A DNA stretch of 31,694 nt from Clostridium sp. Its GTDB lineage: Bacteria; Bacillota; Clostridia; Lachnospirales; Lachnospiraceae. Position 1 is the first letter of the stretch, and each line of letters opens with the position of its first letter. The stretch lies in contig JAEDOC010000007.1 in assembly GCA_016302185.1 (NCBI GenBank), forward strand, positions 1 through 31,694. The letters are read 5' to 3'. Of this stretch, positions 7,744 to 16,492 are shown piece by piece. A program made the position numbers and the translations under genes. The notes under the pieces were generated by a model. That model saw only the letters and a list, made by a program, of their open reading frames with translations. It was not told the DNA's origin and did no database searches.

Positions 7744-8931
7744 ATGAATATTTTAGTTATTAACTGCGGAAGCTCTTCTTTAAAATACCAGTTAATCAAT
7801 TCTGAGACAGAGGCAGTTCTGGCCAAGGGTCTCTGCGAGAGAATAGGAATTGACGGCGTTCTGACTTATCAGCCGGAAGGCGGCGAGAAAGAGAAGACCG
7901 AGATCCCGATGCCGACGCATACCGAGGCAATCAACTCCGTTATCGCTGCTCTGACCAATGAGAAGACCGGTGTGATCAAGAGCCTTTCCGAGGTTGGCGC
8001 CGTTGGCCACCGTGTGGTTCATGGCGGTGAGAAGTTTACTGCTTCCTGCCTGATCAACGAGGAGTCTATCAAGGCCATTGAAGAGTGCAATGATCTGGCT
8101 CCGCTTCATAATCCGGCCAACTTAATCGGTATCCGTGCCTGCCAGGAGCTGATGCCGGGCGTACCGATGGTAGCAGTATTTGATACCGCATTCCATCAGA
8201 CCATGCCGGAGACCGCTTACATCTATGGCCTTCCGTATGAGTACTATGAGAAATACAAAGTAAGAAGATACGGCTTCCACGGAACCTCTCACAGCTATGT
8301 ATCCAAGAGAACCGCTGAGATCGTTGGAAAACCGTACGATCAGATGAAGATTATTGTCTGCCATCTGGGCAACGGCGCCAGCATCTCTGCTGTAAACTGC
8401 GGTAAATCCGTAGATACCAGCATGGGCTTAACTCCGCTGGAGGGCTTAATCATGGGAACCCGTTCCGGTGATATGGATCCGGCTATCATGGAGTTTGTTG
8501 CGAAGAAAGAGGGCTTATCTTTAGAAGAGATGACCAATGTTCTGAATAAGAAATCCGGTATGCTGGGAATCTCAGGAGTATCCAGTGACGGTCGTGACTT
8601 GGATGCGGCTGCAGCAGCAGGCAATAAGAGAGCGCAGCTGGCTCTGGACGCATTTAACTACAGAGTAATCAAATACATCGGCGCTTATGCCGCTGCCATG
8701 AACGGTGTGGATGCCATCGCATTTACTGCAGGTATCGGTGAGAATAACATCCAGATGAGAGAAGAGGTTTGCGCAAGTCTGGAATTCATGGGCGTGAAGC
8801 TGGATAAAGAGAAGAATAACGTAAGAGGCGAGGAGAGAATTATCTCTACCGAGGATTCTAAGGTGAAGGTACTTCTGGTTCCGACCAACGAAGAGCTGGC
8901 AATCGCAAGAGAGACTCTGGCACTGGTATAA
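7744..8931 (+). CDS. ackA: Acetate kinase
   Basis: The 395-residue protein converts acetyl phosphate and ADP to acetate and ATP. It begins with the ASKHA-fold signature MNILVINCGSSSLKY, followed by HRVVHGGEKF near residue 83, FDTAFHQTMP (family acid-base Asp), RRYGFHGTSH, CHLGNGASI and GTRSGDMDP, and the adenosine-region motif FTAGIGEN near residue 325. Length is typical (about 395-400). It forms an operon with pta. A GAAAGGAATT ribosome binding site precedes the ATG. Downstream I see only a weak, T-poor hairpin before the next promoter. Confidence 0.98.
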   Translation: MNILVINCGSSSLKYQLINSETEAVLAKGLCERIGIDGVLTYQPEGGEKEKTEIPMPTHTEAINSVIAALTNEKTGVIKSLSEVGAVGHRVVHGGEKFTASCLINEESIKAIEECNDLAPLHNPANLIGIRACQELMPGVPMVAVFDTAFHQTMPETAYIYGLPYEYYEKYKVRRYGFHGTSHSYVSKRTAEIVGKPYDQMKIIVCHLGNGASISAVNCGKSVDTSMGLTPLEGLIMGTRSGDMDPAIMEFVAKKEGLSLEEMTNVLNKKSGMLGISGVSSDGRDLDAAAAAGNKRAQLALDAFNYRVIKYIGAYAAAMNGVDAIAFTAGIGENNIQMREEVCASLEFMGVKLDKEKNNVRGEERIISTEDSKVKVLLVPTNEELAIARETLALV

Positions 8932-9003
8932 GAAGCTGTTTTGTATCGTCATAGATATGGTAGCAAATTTGTCGAAATTTTGGAATAATATACAAAATAG
9001 GCA

Positions 9004-9032
9004 TTGACAAATAAGAAACACCTTTGTATAAT
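9004..9032 (+). promoter_or_regulatory. Consensus promoter of the DUF177-rpmF unit
   Basis: TTGACA (9004-9009), exactly 17 bases, TATAAT (9027-9032): a perfect sigma-A type promoter 26 bases before the start codon, as expected for a ribosomal protein operon. Confidence 0.92.
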
Positions 9033-9058
9033 ATCATAGTGCGTATTAGGAGACGAGT

Positions 9059-9586
9059 ATGCTGATTAATTTATCTGAGCTTTTTACCTGCGAGGGAAAG
9101 AAAAAAGTGTACACAGTGGAGTTTACGCTCCCTTCCGTATCGTTCGGAGGCGATACCTATCGGATTCTGAAGGCAGAGCCTTTTGAACTGGAGATTGCGG
9201 GATTGGGCGGACGTAAGTTTTCCATGGCCGGGAAGCTGCCGATAGAGCTGGAAGCACCTTGTGCCAGATGTCTGGAACCGGTTTCTTTCGAATGCGAGCT
9301 GGATTTTGACCGTGATTTTATGGTGGGAAGAACAGCGGACGAGCAGGAAGACAGCATGGATGAAGACAACTATTTAGATGGTTATAATCTGGATGTAGAC
9401 CAGCTGGTTTGTAACGAACTGCTAGTGAGCTTGCCTATGAGGATCCTGTGCAGTGAAGACTGTAAAGGGATTTGCAATAGATGTGGTACAAATCTTAATC
9501 TTCGGACTTGTACCTGTGACACCAGGGAGCTCGATCCAAGGATGTCAGTTATCCAGGAGATTTTCAATCAATTTAAGGAGGTGTGA
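9059..9586 (+). CDS. DUF177 / YceD family protein
   Basis: The 175-residue protein belongs to the YceD (DUF177) family, which is nearly always encoded directly before rpmF and has been linked to ribosomal RNA or ribosome maturation. It has CARCLEP at residues 68-74, an acidic middle (EQEDSMDEDN), and a Cys-rich segment with C131, C135, C139 and C142, followed by DPRMSVIQEIF near the end. The cysteines suggest a metal site. The gene starts 26 bases after a perfect promoter with AGGAG at 9048-9052, and its stop overlaps the ribosome binding region of rpmF, pointing to coupled synthesis. Confidence 0.9.
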   Translation: MLINLSELFTCEGKKKVYTVEFTLPSVSFGGDTYRILKAEPFELEIAGLGGRKFSMAGKLPIELEAPCARCLEPVSFECELDFDRDFMVGRTADEQEDSMDEDNYLDGYNLDVDQLVCNELLVSLPMRILCSEDCKGICNRCGTNLNLRTCTCDTRELDPRMSVIQEIFNQFKEV

Positions 9587-9588
9587 CC

Positions 9589-9771
9589 ATGTCTATCTGT
9601 CCAAAGAACAAATCTTCCAAAGCAAGAAGAGACAGCCGTAGAGCGAACTGGAAAATGAGCGCTCCGAACTTAGTTAAGTGCAGCAAGTGCGGCGCTTTAA
9701 TGATGCCTCACAGAGTTTGCAAGGCTTGCGGTTCTTACAACAAGAAAGAAATCGTTAAAGTAGAAGACTAA
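9589..9771 (+). CDS. rpmF: Ribosomal protein bL32
   Basis: The 60-residue protein is large-subunit protein bL32. It starts SICPKNKSSKARRDSRRANW, rich in basic residues for rRNA contact, and has a zinc ribbon made of C31, C34, C44 and C47 (CSKC...CKAC). It is therefore the zinc-containing form, not the Cys-free paralogue induced under zinc limitation in some Firmicutes. The ATG at 9589 is chosen because AAGGAGGTG at 9575-9583 is a strong ribosome binding site with correct spacing; a GTG two codons earlier overlaps that site. A strong terminator follows. Confidence 0.98.
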   Translation: MSICPKNKSSKARRDSRRANWKMSAPNLVKCSKCGALMMPHRVCKACGSYNKKEIVKVED

Positions 9772-9798
9772 TTTAATTGATTTGAACAAGCGATGCAG

Positions 9799-9837
9799 TC
9801 AGGACTTTCGGTGATTCCGGGAGTCCTGATTTTTTTT
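9799..9837 (+). terminator. Intrinsic terminator after rpmF
   Basis: TCAGGACT (9799-9806) pairs with AGTCCTGA (9822-9829), followed by eight T (9830-9837). Confidence 0.93.
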
Positions 9838-9863
9838 GCAGAGATACGGCAGCAAGGAAAGGT

Positions 9864-9892
9864 TTGATGATTTCCGGAGAGCGTGCTATAAT
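9864..9892 (+). promoter_or_regulatory. Promoter of the patatin-like gene
   Basis: TTGATG (9864-9869), 17 bases, TATAAT (9887-9892). The predicted transcript start near 9899 lies after the most upstream in-frame ATG, which helps to place the true start of the gene at 9930. Confidence 0.65.
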
Positions 9893-9929
9893 TGGTGTCG
9901 TGAAAATGAATTCAGATATGGGAGTCAGA

Positions 9930-10799
9930 ATGAAAGAAAAAGTAAGATATGGCCTGGTTCTGGAAGGCGGGGGCATGCGGGGCATCTATACGGCGGGAGT
10001 TCTGGATGTGTTTCTGGAGCAGGGAATCCGGTTTGACGGTGTGATTGGGGTATCGGCAGGAGCGATTCACGGGGCATCGTTTGTGTCCGGACAGAAGGGA
10101 CGAAGTATCCGCTATTATAAGAAATATTGCCGGGACCGGCATTTTATGAGCTGGTGGAGCTTTTTTACGACCGGGGATATTGTGGGAAGAAAGTTCTGCT
10201 ATCAGGATCTGCCGGAACGGCTGGATCCTTACGATTATAATGCGTTTGATCAATCCGGAATAGAATATTATGTGGGCTGCAGCAATGTGGAAACCGGAAA
10301 ACCGGAGTATATCAGGGTCACAGATATGAGAACACAGGTGGATTATATGAGAGCGTCGGCTTCCCTGCCTTATGTGTCCCGGATTGTAGAGATTGACGGA
10401 AAGAAGCTGCTGGACGGCGGCTGTACCGACAGTGTGCCTCTTCTGGCATTCCGGAAGCTGGGGTTCGCCAGAAATGTGGTAGTGCTGACCAGGCCGAAGG
10501 GCTATGTGAAGGAACCGGAGAATCAGAAGCTGGCAAAGCTGTTCTTTCATCGTTATCCTGCGTTTGCACGGGCGCTGAAAAACAGGTATCTTTCCTATAA
10601 TCAGAATATGAAGGAGATTGAACGGCTGGAGGCGTCAGGAGAGGCCTTTGTGATCCGCCCCAGTGTGACACCGGATATCGGACGGATGAGTCATGATCCG
10701 GAAAAAATCCAAGAAGTATATGAGATTGGGCGAAAGGATGCACTGCAGCAGCTGGAAGCGCTGAAGCAATGGATGAAAACAGAGCCGGTGAAAAAATAA
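9930..10799 (+). CDS. Patatin-like phospholipase
   Basis: The 289-residue protein has all patatin motifs: the oxyanion-hole loop EGGGMRGIY from residue 12, the nucleophile elbow GVSAG with Ser42, and the catalytic DGG with Asp162 (KKLLDGGCTDSVP). It is predicted to be a Ser-Asp dyad lipid acyl hydrolase. I see no signal peptide. The ATG at 9930 is chosen because GGGAG at 9920-9924 precedes it and because the promoter lies downstream of the first in-frame ATG at 9864. The C-terminal part with RHYP-like and PSVTPDIGRMSHDPEKI segments matches the bacterial YjjU-type group. It is a single-gene unit between rpmF and plsX. Physiological substrate unknown. Confidence 0.9.
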   Translation: MKEKVRYGLVLEGGGMRGIYTAGVLDVFLEQGIRFDGVIGVSAGAIHGASFVSGQKGRSIRYYKKYCRDRHFMSWWSFFTTGDIVGRKFCYQDLPERLDPYDYNAFDQSGIEYYVGCSNVETGKPEYIRVTDMRTQVDYMRASASLPYVSRIVEIDGKKLLDGGCTDSVPLLAFRKLGFARNVVVLTRPKGYVKEPENQKLAKLFFHRYPAFARALKNRYLSYNQNMKEIERLEASGEAFVIRPSVTPDIGRMSHDPEKIQEVYEIGRKDALQQLEALKQWMKTEPVKK

Positions 10800-10819
10800 G
10801 GCCACTGGAAAAAATCATA

Positions 10820-10848
10820 TTGATTTATAGAATGATCTCTAGTATATT
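10820..10848 (+). promoter_or_regulatory. Promoter of the plsX operon
   Basis: TTGATT (10820-10825), 17 bases, TATATT (10843-10848), 24 bases before the plsX ATG, with AAAAGGAG as ribosome binding site. No inverted repeat resembling a FapR or FabT operator is evident. Confidence 0.6.
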
Positions 10849-10872
10849 ATTTTTATAAAAGGAGAATGTACC

Positions 10873-11892
10873 ATGATAAAGATAGCGGTAGATGCAATGG
10901 GCGGCGATAACGCACCGGGAGAAATCATAGCCGGAACCGTTATGGCGGCGAATTCCCGAAAGGATATTCAGATTGCGCTGATTGGTCAGAAAGATGTTGT
11001 ATCAGCTGAGTTAAAAAAGCATACATATAATACAGAACAAATCCAGGTTGTGAATGCAACGGAAGTGATCGAGACAGGAGAACCGCCGGTGAATGCCATA
11101 CGGAAGAAGAAGGATTCTTCCATCGTGGTTGGTATGAACATGGTGCGTCAGGGCGAGGCAGATGCGTTCTGTTCCGCCGGAAGCTCCGGAGCGATCCTGG
11201 TCGGGGGCCAGGTGATTGTGGGACGGATTAAGGGTGTAGAGCGTCCGCCGCTGGCACCGTTGATTCCTACGGAGAAGGGTGTTTCCCTTCTGGTTGACTG
11301 TGGGGCCAATGTGGATGCAAGACCTTCTCACCTGGTGCAGTTTGCCAAGATGGGTTCCATCTATATGGAGCATGTGATTGGCATAAAGAATCCGAGAGTT
11401 GCCATTGTCAACATCGGAGCAGAGGAAGAGAAGGGCAATGCTCTGGTAAAGGAGACGTTCCCTCTGCTGAAGGAATGTAAGGATATTAACTTTATCGGAA
11501 GTATCGAGGCCCGTGAGATTCCCCATGGCTATGCAGATGTGATTGTATGTGAAGCATTTGTGGGTAATGTTATTCTGAAGCTTTACGAGGGTGTGGGAGC
11601 CACACTGATCGGTATGGTGAAGAAGGGCATGATGGGAACGCTTCGCTCCAAGATTGGAGCGTTGCTTGTGAAGCCGGCTTTAAAGGAGACGCTGAAGAGC
11701 TTTGATGCCAGCCAGTACGGCGGGGCACCGCTTCTGGGCTGCAAGGGTCTGGTGGTAAAGACGCACGGAAGCTCTAAGCGCACGGAAGTATGCAATGCAA
11801 TCCTGCAGTGTGTAACCTTTAAGGAACAGCAGATCAACGAAAAAATCAAAGAAAGTCTTTTCCCGGAGGGAAATAAGACAGAAGAGAGGTAG
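10873..11892 (+). CDS. plsX: Phosphate acyltransferase
   Basis: The 339-residue protein is PlsX, the peripheral membrane enzyme that converts acyl-ACP and phosphate to acyl phosphate, the acyl donor for PlsY in phospholipid synthesis. The N-terminal AVDAMGGDNAPGEII motif is diagnostic; FCSAGSSGAILVGG and LVDCGANVDARP follow, and the C-terminal GGAPLLGCKGLVVKTHGSS segment is also conserved. Length is normal (330-345). It is followed after 18 bases by acpP, giving enzyme and carrier protein in one operon. Confidence 0.97.
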   Translation: MIKIAVDAMGGDNAPGEIIAGTVMAANSRKDIQIALIGQKDVVSAELKKHTYNTEQIQVVNATEVIETGEPPVNAIRKKKDSSIVVGMNMVRQGEADAFCSAGSSGAILVGGQVIVGRIKGVERPPLAPLIPTEKGVSLLVDCGANVDARPSHLVQFAKMGSIYMEHVIGIKNPRVAIVNIGAEEEKGNALVKETFPLLKECKDINFIGSIEAREIPHGYADVIVCEAFVGNVILKLYEGVGATLIGMVKKGMMGTLRSKIGALLVKPALKETLKSFDASQYGGAPLLGCKGLVVKTHGSSKRTEVCNAILQCVTFKEQQINEKIKESLFPEGNKTEER

Positions 11893-11910
11893 AAGAGAGG
11901 TAACAGCATT

Positions 11911-12141
11911 ATGGAATTTGAAAAATTACAGAATATCATTGCAGAAGTACTGAATGTGGAGACAGATGAGATTTCACTGAACACTACATTTGTAGATGAT
12001 CTGGGAGCGGATTCTCTGGACATTTTCCAGATTATCATGGGAATCGAGGAAGAATTTGATATCGAGATTCCGTCTGAGGCCGCAGAGAAGATTGTGACTG
12101 TAGGAGACGCTGTAGAACAGATCAAAAATGCATTAAATTAA
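11911..12141 (+). CDS. acpP: Acyl carrier protein
   Basis: The 76-residue acidic protein has the phosphopantetheine attachment motif DDLGADSLD with Ser35, four predicted helices and a low pI, as expected of the fatty acid synthase carrier protein. It lies between plsX and rnc, a common order in Firmicutes. A GAGAGGTAACAGC ribosome binding region precedes the ATG. A GC-rich hairpin after the stop separates it from rnc. Confidence 0.97.
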   Translation: MEFEKLQNIIAEVLNVETDEISLNTTFVDDLGADSLDIFQIIMGIEEEFDIEIPSEAAEKIVTVGDAVEQIKNALN

Positions 12142-12155
12142 TAGAGGTTTACCGG

Positions 12156-12179
12156 AGCAGCCCTGGTGACAGGGCTGCT
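12156..12179 (+). promoter_or_regulatory. Strong hairpin between acpP and rnc
   Basis: AGCAGCCCTG (12156-12165) pairs perfectly with CAGGGCTGCT (12170-12179) around the loop GTGA, and G54-C81 plus G55-T80 can extend it to about 12 bp. It is followed only by TCC, not a T-tract, so it is a weak attenuator, mRNA-stability element or processing site in the rnc leader. Confidence 0.7.
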
Positions 12180-12207
12180 TCCATGCATATGTGAAGAGAG
12201 GGCAAAG

Positions 12208-12903
12208 ATGGAGAGACAGTTAAAAGAGCTGGAAGAGAAGATTGGCTACCGGTTCCATGACAGAAAGCTGTTTGCGCAGGCATTAACCCACAGCTCCTAT
12301 GCCAATGAACGCCATATCAGCAAGCTGGGCTGTAATGAGCGACTGGAATTTTTGGGAGACGCGGTGCTGGAGATCGTATCCAGCGATTTTCTTTTTCATA
12401 AATTTCCGGAGCTGCCGGAGGGAGATCTGACGAAGACAAGAGCCAGTCTGGTCTGTGAGCCGACACTGGCGTACTGTGCGGAGGAGATTGCACTGGGAAG
12501 CTATCTGCTTCTGGGCAAGGGGGAAGAGGCGACCGGGGGACGGGAGCGAAATTCTGTGGTTTCCGATGCAATGGAGGCGCTCATCGGGGCGATCTATCTG
12601 GACGGTGGTTTTGCTAATGCAAAAGAGTTCATTCACCGGTTTATTCTGAATGATATGGAGCATAAAAAACTCTTTTATGATAGCAAGACTATCTTGCAGG
12701 AGATGGTGCAGAGCCAGGGAGAGGCGCCGGTTTATGAGCTTCTGAAGGAAGAGGGACCGGATCACAAGAAGAGCTTTGAGGTGTCGGTGCGTGTCGGAGA
12801 GACGGAGCTGGGCCGGGGTATCGGCAGAACCAAGAAAGCCGCGGAGCAGCTGGCTGCTTACCGGGGAATTCTGGAGCTGCAAGGAAAAACTGGAAAAGCG
12901 TAG
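12208..12903 (+). CDS. rnc: Ribonuclease III
   Basis: The 231-residue protein is RNase III, the double-strand-specific endoribonuclease of rRNA maturation. The signature NERLEFLGD is at residues 43-51 (E44, E47, D51), and the second metal-ligand pair lies in VSDAMEALIGAIYLDGG (D120, E123). The C-terminal double-stranded RNA-binding domain runs from about residue 158 to the end with the ARTKKAAEQLAA-like helix. The ATG at 12208 is chosen because AGAGGG precedes it; an upstream GTG at 12166 lies in the hairpin loop. smc follows seven bases after the stop, as in many Firmicutes. Confidence 0.97.
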   Translation: MERQLKELEEKIGYRFHDRKLFAQALTHSSYANERHISKLGCNERLEFLGDAVLEIVSSDFLFHKFPELPEGDLTKTRASLVCEPTLAYCAEEIALGSYLLLGKGEEATGGRERNSVVSDAMEALIGAIYLDGGFANAKEFIHRFILNDMEHKKLFYDSKTILQEMVQSQGEAPVYELLKEEGPDHKKSFEVSVRVGETELGRGIGRTKKAAEQLAAYRGILELQGKTGKA

Positions 12904-12910
12904 GTGAGAT

Positions 12911-15900
12911 ATGTATTTAAAAAGCATTGAAATCCAGGGATTTAAGTCCTTTGCGAATAAAATCCTGTTTGAATTTCATAACGGCATCACCGGTATTGTG
13001 GGTCCTAACGGCAGCGGTAAAAGCAATGTCGCGGATGCGGTGCGCTGGGTTCTGGGCGAACAGAGAGTGAAGCAGCTGCGCGGCGGTTCCATGCAGGATG
13101 TTATTTTTGCAGGAACACAGCTGAGAAAGCCGCAGGGCTTCGCCTATGTGGCCATTACCCTGGACAATTCGGATCATAAGCTGCCGGTCAGCTTTGATGA
13201 GGTTACGATTTCCCGGCGGCTGTACCGTTCGGGGGAGAGTGAGTATAAAATTAACGGAAGTCCCTGCCGGTTGAAAGACATTAATGAGATGTTCTACGAC
13301 ACCGGTATCGGTAAGGAAGGCTATTCTATCATCGGTCAGGGACAGATTGATAAGATTTTAAGCGGCCGGCCGGAGGAACGGCGGGAGCTGTTTGATGAAG
13401 CGGCCGGAATCGTAAAGTTTAAGAGAAGAAAGCTGATTGCACAAAAGAAGCTGGAGGACGAGAAACAGAATCTGATTCGTGTAACGGATATCCTGTCAGA
13501 GCTGGAAAAGCAGGTGGGACCATTAAAGAAACAGTCAGAGGCAGCCAGAGAATATTTACGCCTGCGGGACAGCTTAAAAAGCTATGATGCCAATCTGTTT
13601 TTAACGGAGTCTGCGGCGCTGCGAACCCAGATTTCTTCCCTGGAGGAAAAAGAAGGGATTGTTAGCGGCGATCTTGAGTCAGTCCGTGGGGCATCCCGGC
13701 AATTAAAGGAAGAATATGAGAGTGTCAGCCGTGCGCTGGAGCAGCTGGAAGAAGAGATTAACGGAAAGCGGGAGGCGGTCAGTCAGTCGGGGCTGGTCAG
13801 ACAGGGTCTGGAAGGGCGGATCAACGTATTAAATGAGCAGATTAATACGGAGCGGCTGAACGAGGAGCATATACGCAGCCGAATTACCGCCATTGACGCG
13901 GAGCTGGCTAAAAAGGGGGAGCAGAAGGCTTCTTATGAGCAAGAGAAGAATGGATTATCCGGAGAGATTGCGGAGATTATGTCTGCTCTTTCAGAAGCGG
14001 AAGCGCGGCTGAAGGACAAGGATACTTCCATTGCAGCAACCGAGCAGCAGATGGAAGAGGCCAAGGCGGCGATTATTGCCGCCCTGAATGAGAAGGCAGG
14101 GCTGGCAGCCAGAAGGCAGCGTTATGAGACGATGCTGGAACAGGTGGATGTCCGGCGGGCGGAGCTGAGTCAGAAGCTGTTAAAATCCAAGAGTGAAGAG
14201 TCTGTTCAGGAGGAACAGCTGAAAGAGACACAACAGCAGCTTTCCGATCTGCTGGAACAGTTACAGCAGCTTTCGGAGCGGGAAACGGCTCTGACAGAGG
14301 AGGTGTCTGCGGCGGAGGAAGAAGTCCGGCGCCTGAATAAGCTGTTAAATAACACGCAGCAGGAGTATCATACCGGATATACGAAGCTGGAATCTCTGCG
14401 GAATCTGGCAGAGCGCTATGACGGTTACGGAGGCAGTATCCGCCGCGTGATGGAGGTGCGGGATCGGATCTTCGGAATCCATGGTGTGGTGGCCGACATC
14501 GTTTCTACAGAAAAGAAGTACGAGACAGCCATTGAAACAGCGCTCGGCGGCAGTATTCAGAATATCGTTACGGATTCGGAACAGACGGCAAAGCAGCTGA
14601 TTGAATATTTAAAGAAAAACAGGTACGGGCGGGCCACCTTTCTGCCGCTGACCAGTATGAAGCATTCGCAGGCCTTCAGCCAGCCGGCGGCATTAAAGGA
14701 GCCCGGTGTTCTGGGACTGGCCAGCAGCCTTGTGAAGGCGGAGAAGGAATACGGCGGTCTGGTGGAGTATCTTTTGGGGCGCGTGGTGGTGGTGGATCAT
14801 ATCGATCATGCCATCGCACTGGCAAAGAAATTCCGCTATTCCCTCCGGATCGTGACCCTGGACGGAGAACTTCTCAGTGCAGGCGGTTCCATGACCGGCG
14901 GTGCTTTTAAGAACAGCAGTAATCTCCTGGGAAGAAGAAGAGAGATAGAAGAGCTGGAAGCGCAGTGCAAAAAGGCGCTGGTGAAGGTGGACAGTATTCA
15001 GAAGGATCTGGTTCTCAATGAGGGAATCCTGGAGGAAGCCAGAGAAAATCTGGTTCTTGTGAAGGAAGATATTCAGAAAAAACGGATCTCAGAAAATACC
15101 ATTCGGATCAAGATGCGTCAGCTGGAGGAGAAGAAGCAGGAGATTGCGGAATCTGCTACGGACCTGGTACTGGAAAATGAAGAGCTGGAGGAACAGCTGA
15201 GAGAGCTTCGGGGGAACCGGGAACAGCTTCTTTCAGAAGCCGGGCAGCTGGAGCGACTGGGAGAGGAGAAGGATCAGGAGACCAGAAAAGCCGCTGCGAT
15301 TCTGGAACAGCTAAAGACAGAACGAGAACAGTGTGCGGTGTCCCTGTCGGAGGTTCAGCTTTCTGCATCCCGGATCCGGCAGAGGGACAGCTTTATCGGA
15401 GAAAATATCCGCCGTGTTTCGGAAGAAGAGGCGGCACTGCTGGACGAGCGGTCCCGGTTAGAGCAGGGCAGTACTGGCAGCGGGGAAAGCATCGCGGCCC
15501 GGGAAGCCCAGATCGCATCTCTCTGGGAAGAGATACAGAAAGAAACAAAGCAGGCCGAAATTCTGGAGACTGCCATGCAGGAGCTGCTGCAGAAAAAAGA
15601 GGAGCAGGCCGGACGGCAGAAAGGATTTTTCGATAAGAAGGAGGAGCTGAGCCAGCGGATGAATCTGCTGGATCGGGATCTTCTACGTCTGCAGAATCAG
15701 AGGGAAAAGCTTTCGGAACGGCTGGAAGCGTCCGTTCAGTATATGTGGAATGAATATGAACTGACGTATTCCTCGGCGGAGAAGTTACAGGATCCGGAGC
15801 TTACCTCTGTACCTGAAATGAAGAAGATCATCGAGGGATTGAAAACACAAATTCGGAATCTGGGACATGTCAACGTGAATTCCATTGAGGATTACAAAGA

Positions 15901-16471
15901 GGTTTCCGAACGTTATGAGTTTATGAAGACGCAGCACGATGATCTGGCTGCGGCGGAAGCGGCCCTTCTGAAGATCATCGAAGAGCTGGACACCGGCATG
16001 CGGCGTCAGTTTGAAGAGAAGTTTAAAGAGATTCGGGAAGAATTCGATACGGTATTTAAGGAACTCTTTGGCGGTGGACACGGAACGCTGGAGCTTTCCG
16101 AGGATGAGGACATCCTGGAGGCGGGAATTCAGATCATTTCCCAGCCGCCGGGCAAGAAGCTGCAGAATATGATGCAGCTTTCCGGCGGTGAGAAGGCTCT
16201 GACGGCGATTGCCCTGCTCTTTGCTATTCAGAACTTAAAACCGTCGCCCTTCTGTCTTCTGGACGAGATTGAGGCGGCGCTGGATGATTCCAACGTGGAT
16301 CGGTTTGCCGGATATCTGCATAAATTGACGAAATACACGCAGTTTATCGTAATTACCCACCGAAGAGGTACCATGGTTTCTGCCGATCGCCTCTACGGTA
16401 TTACCATGCAGGAAAAGGGGGTATCTACCCTGGTTTCTGTCAGCCTGATTGAAGCAGAGCTTGACAAATAG
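12911..16471 (+). CDS. smc: Chromosome segregation protein SMC
   Basis: The 1186-residue protein is a complete SMC ATPase of the condensin complex. Order of parts: head half with Walker A GPNGSGKSN from residue 31, a long coiled coil, the hinge at about 520-670 (FGIHGVVADIV to AGGSMTGG), a returning coiled coil, then the second head half with the ABC signature LSGGEK at 1090-1095 and Walker B LLDEIEAALDD (D1118, E1119). It forms dimers that extrude DNA loops with ScpA/ScpB. AGGTGAG overlapping the rnc stop serves as ribosome binding site. Length is typical. Confidence 0.98.
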   Translation: MYLKSIEIQGFKSFANKILFEFHNGITGIVGPNGSGKSNVADAVRWVLGEQRVKQLRGGSMQDVIFAGTQLRKPQGFAYVAITLDNSDHKLPVSFDEVTISRRLYRSGESEYKINGSPCRLKDINEMFYDTGIGKEGYSIIGQGQIDKILSGRPEERRELFDEAAGIVKFKRRKLIAQKKLEDEKQNLIRVTDILSELEKQVGPLKKQSEAAREYLRLRDSLKSYDANLFLTESAALRTQISSLEEKEGIVSGDLESVRGASRQLKEEYESVSRALEQLEEEINGKREAVSQSGLVRQGLEGRINVLNEQINTERLNEEHIRSRITAIDAELAKKGEQKASYEQEKNGLSGEIAEIMSALSEAEARLKDKDTSIAATEQQMEEAKAAIIAALNEKAGLAARRQRYETMLEQVDVRRAELSQKLLKSKSEESVQEEQLKETQQQLSDLLEQLQQLSERETALTEEVSAAEEEVRRLNKLLNNTQQEYHTGYTKLESLRNLAERYDGYGGSIRRVMEVRDRIFGIHGVVADIVSTEKKYETAIETALGGSIQNIVTDSEQTAKQLIEYLKKNRYGRATFLPLTSMKHSQAFSQPAALKEPGVLGLASSLVKAEKEYGGLVEYLLGRVVVVDHIDHAIALAKKFRYSLRIVTLDGELLSAGGSMTGGAFKNSSNLLGRRREIEELEAQCKKALVKVDSIQKDLVLNEGILEEARENLVLVKEDIQKKRISENTIRIKMRQLEEKKQEIAESATDLVLENEELEEQLRELRGNREQLLSEAGQLERLGEEKDQETRKAAAILEQLKTEREQCAVSLSEVQLSASRIRQRDSFIGENIRRVSEEEAALLDERSRLEQGSTGSGESIAAREAQIASLWEEIQKETKQAEILETAMQELLQKKEEQAGRQKGFFDKKEELSQRMNLLDRDLLRLQNQREKLSERLEASVQYMWNEYELTYSSAEKLQDPELTSVPEMKKIIEGLKTQIRNLGHVNVNSIEDYKEVSERYEFMKTQHDDLAAAEAALLKIIEELDTGMRRQFEEKFKEIREEFDTVFKELFGGGHGTLELSEDEDILEAGIQIISQPPGKKLQNMMQLSGGEKALTAIALLFAIQNLKPSPFCLLDEIEAALDDSNVDRFAGYLHKLTKYTQFIVITHRRGTMVSADRLYGITMQEKGVSTLVSVSLIEAELDK

Positions 16472-16492
16472 ATTGGAAAAGGAGGAAAGCGA

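Noticed and set aside
8932..9003. Terminator for ackA
   Set aside because: Only a weak AT-only stem (AAATTT-GTCG-AAATTT) without a T-tract is seen, insufficient for a call.
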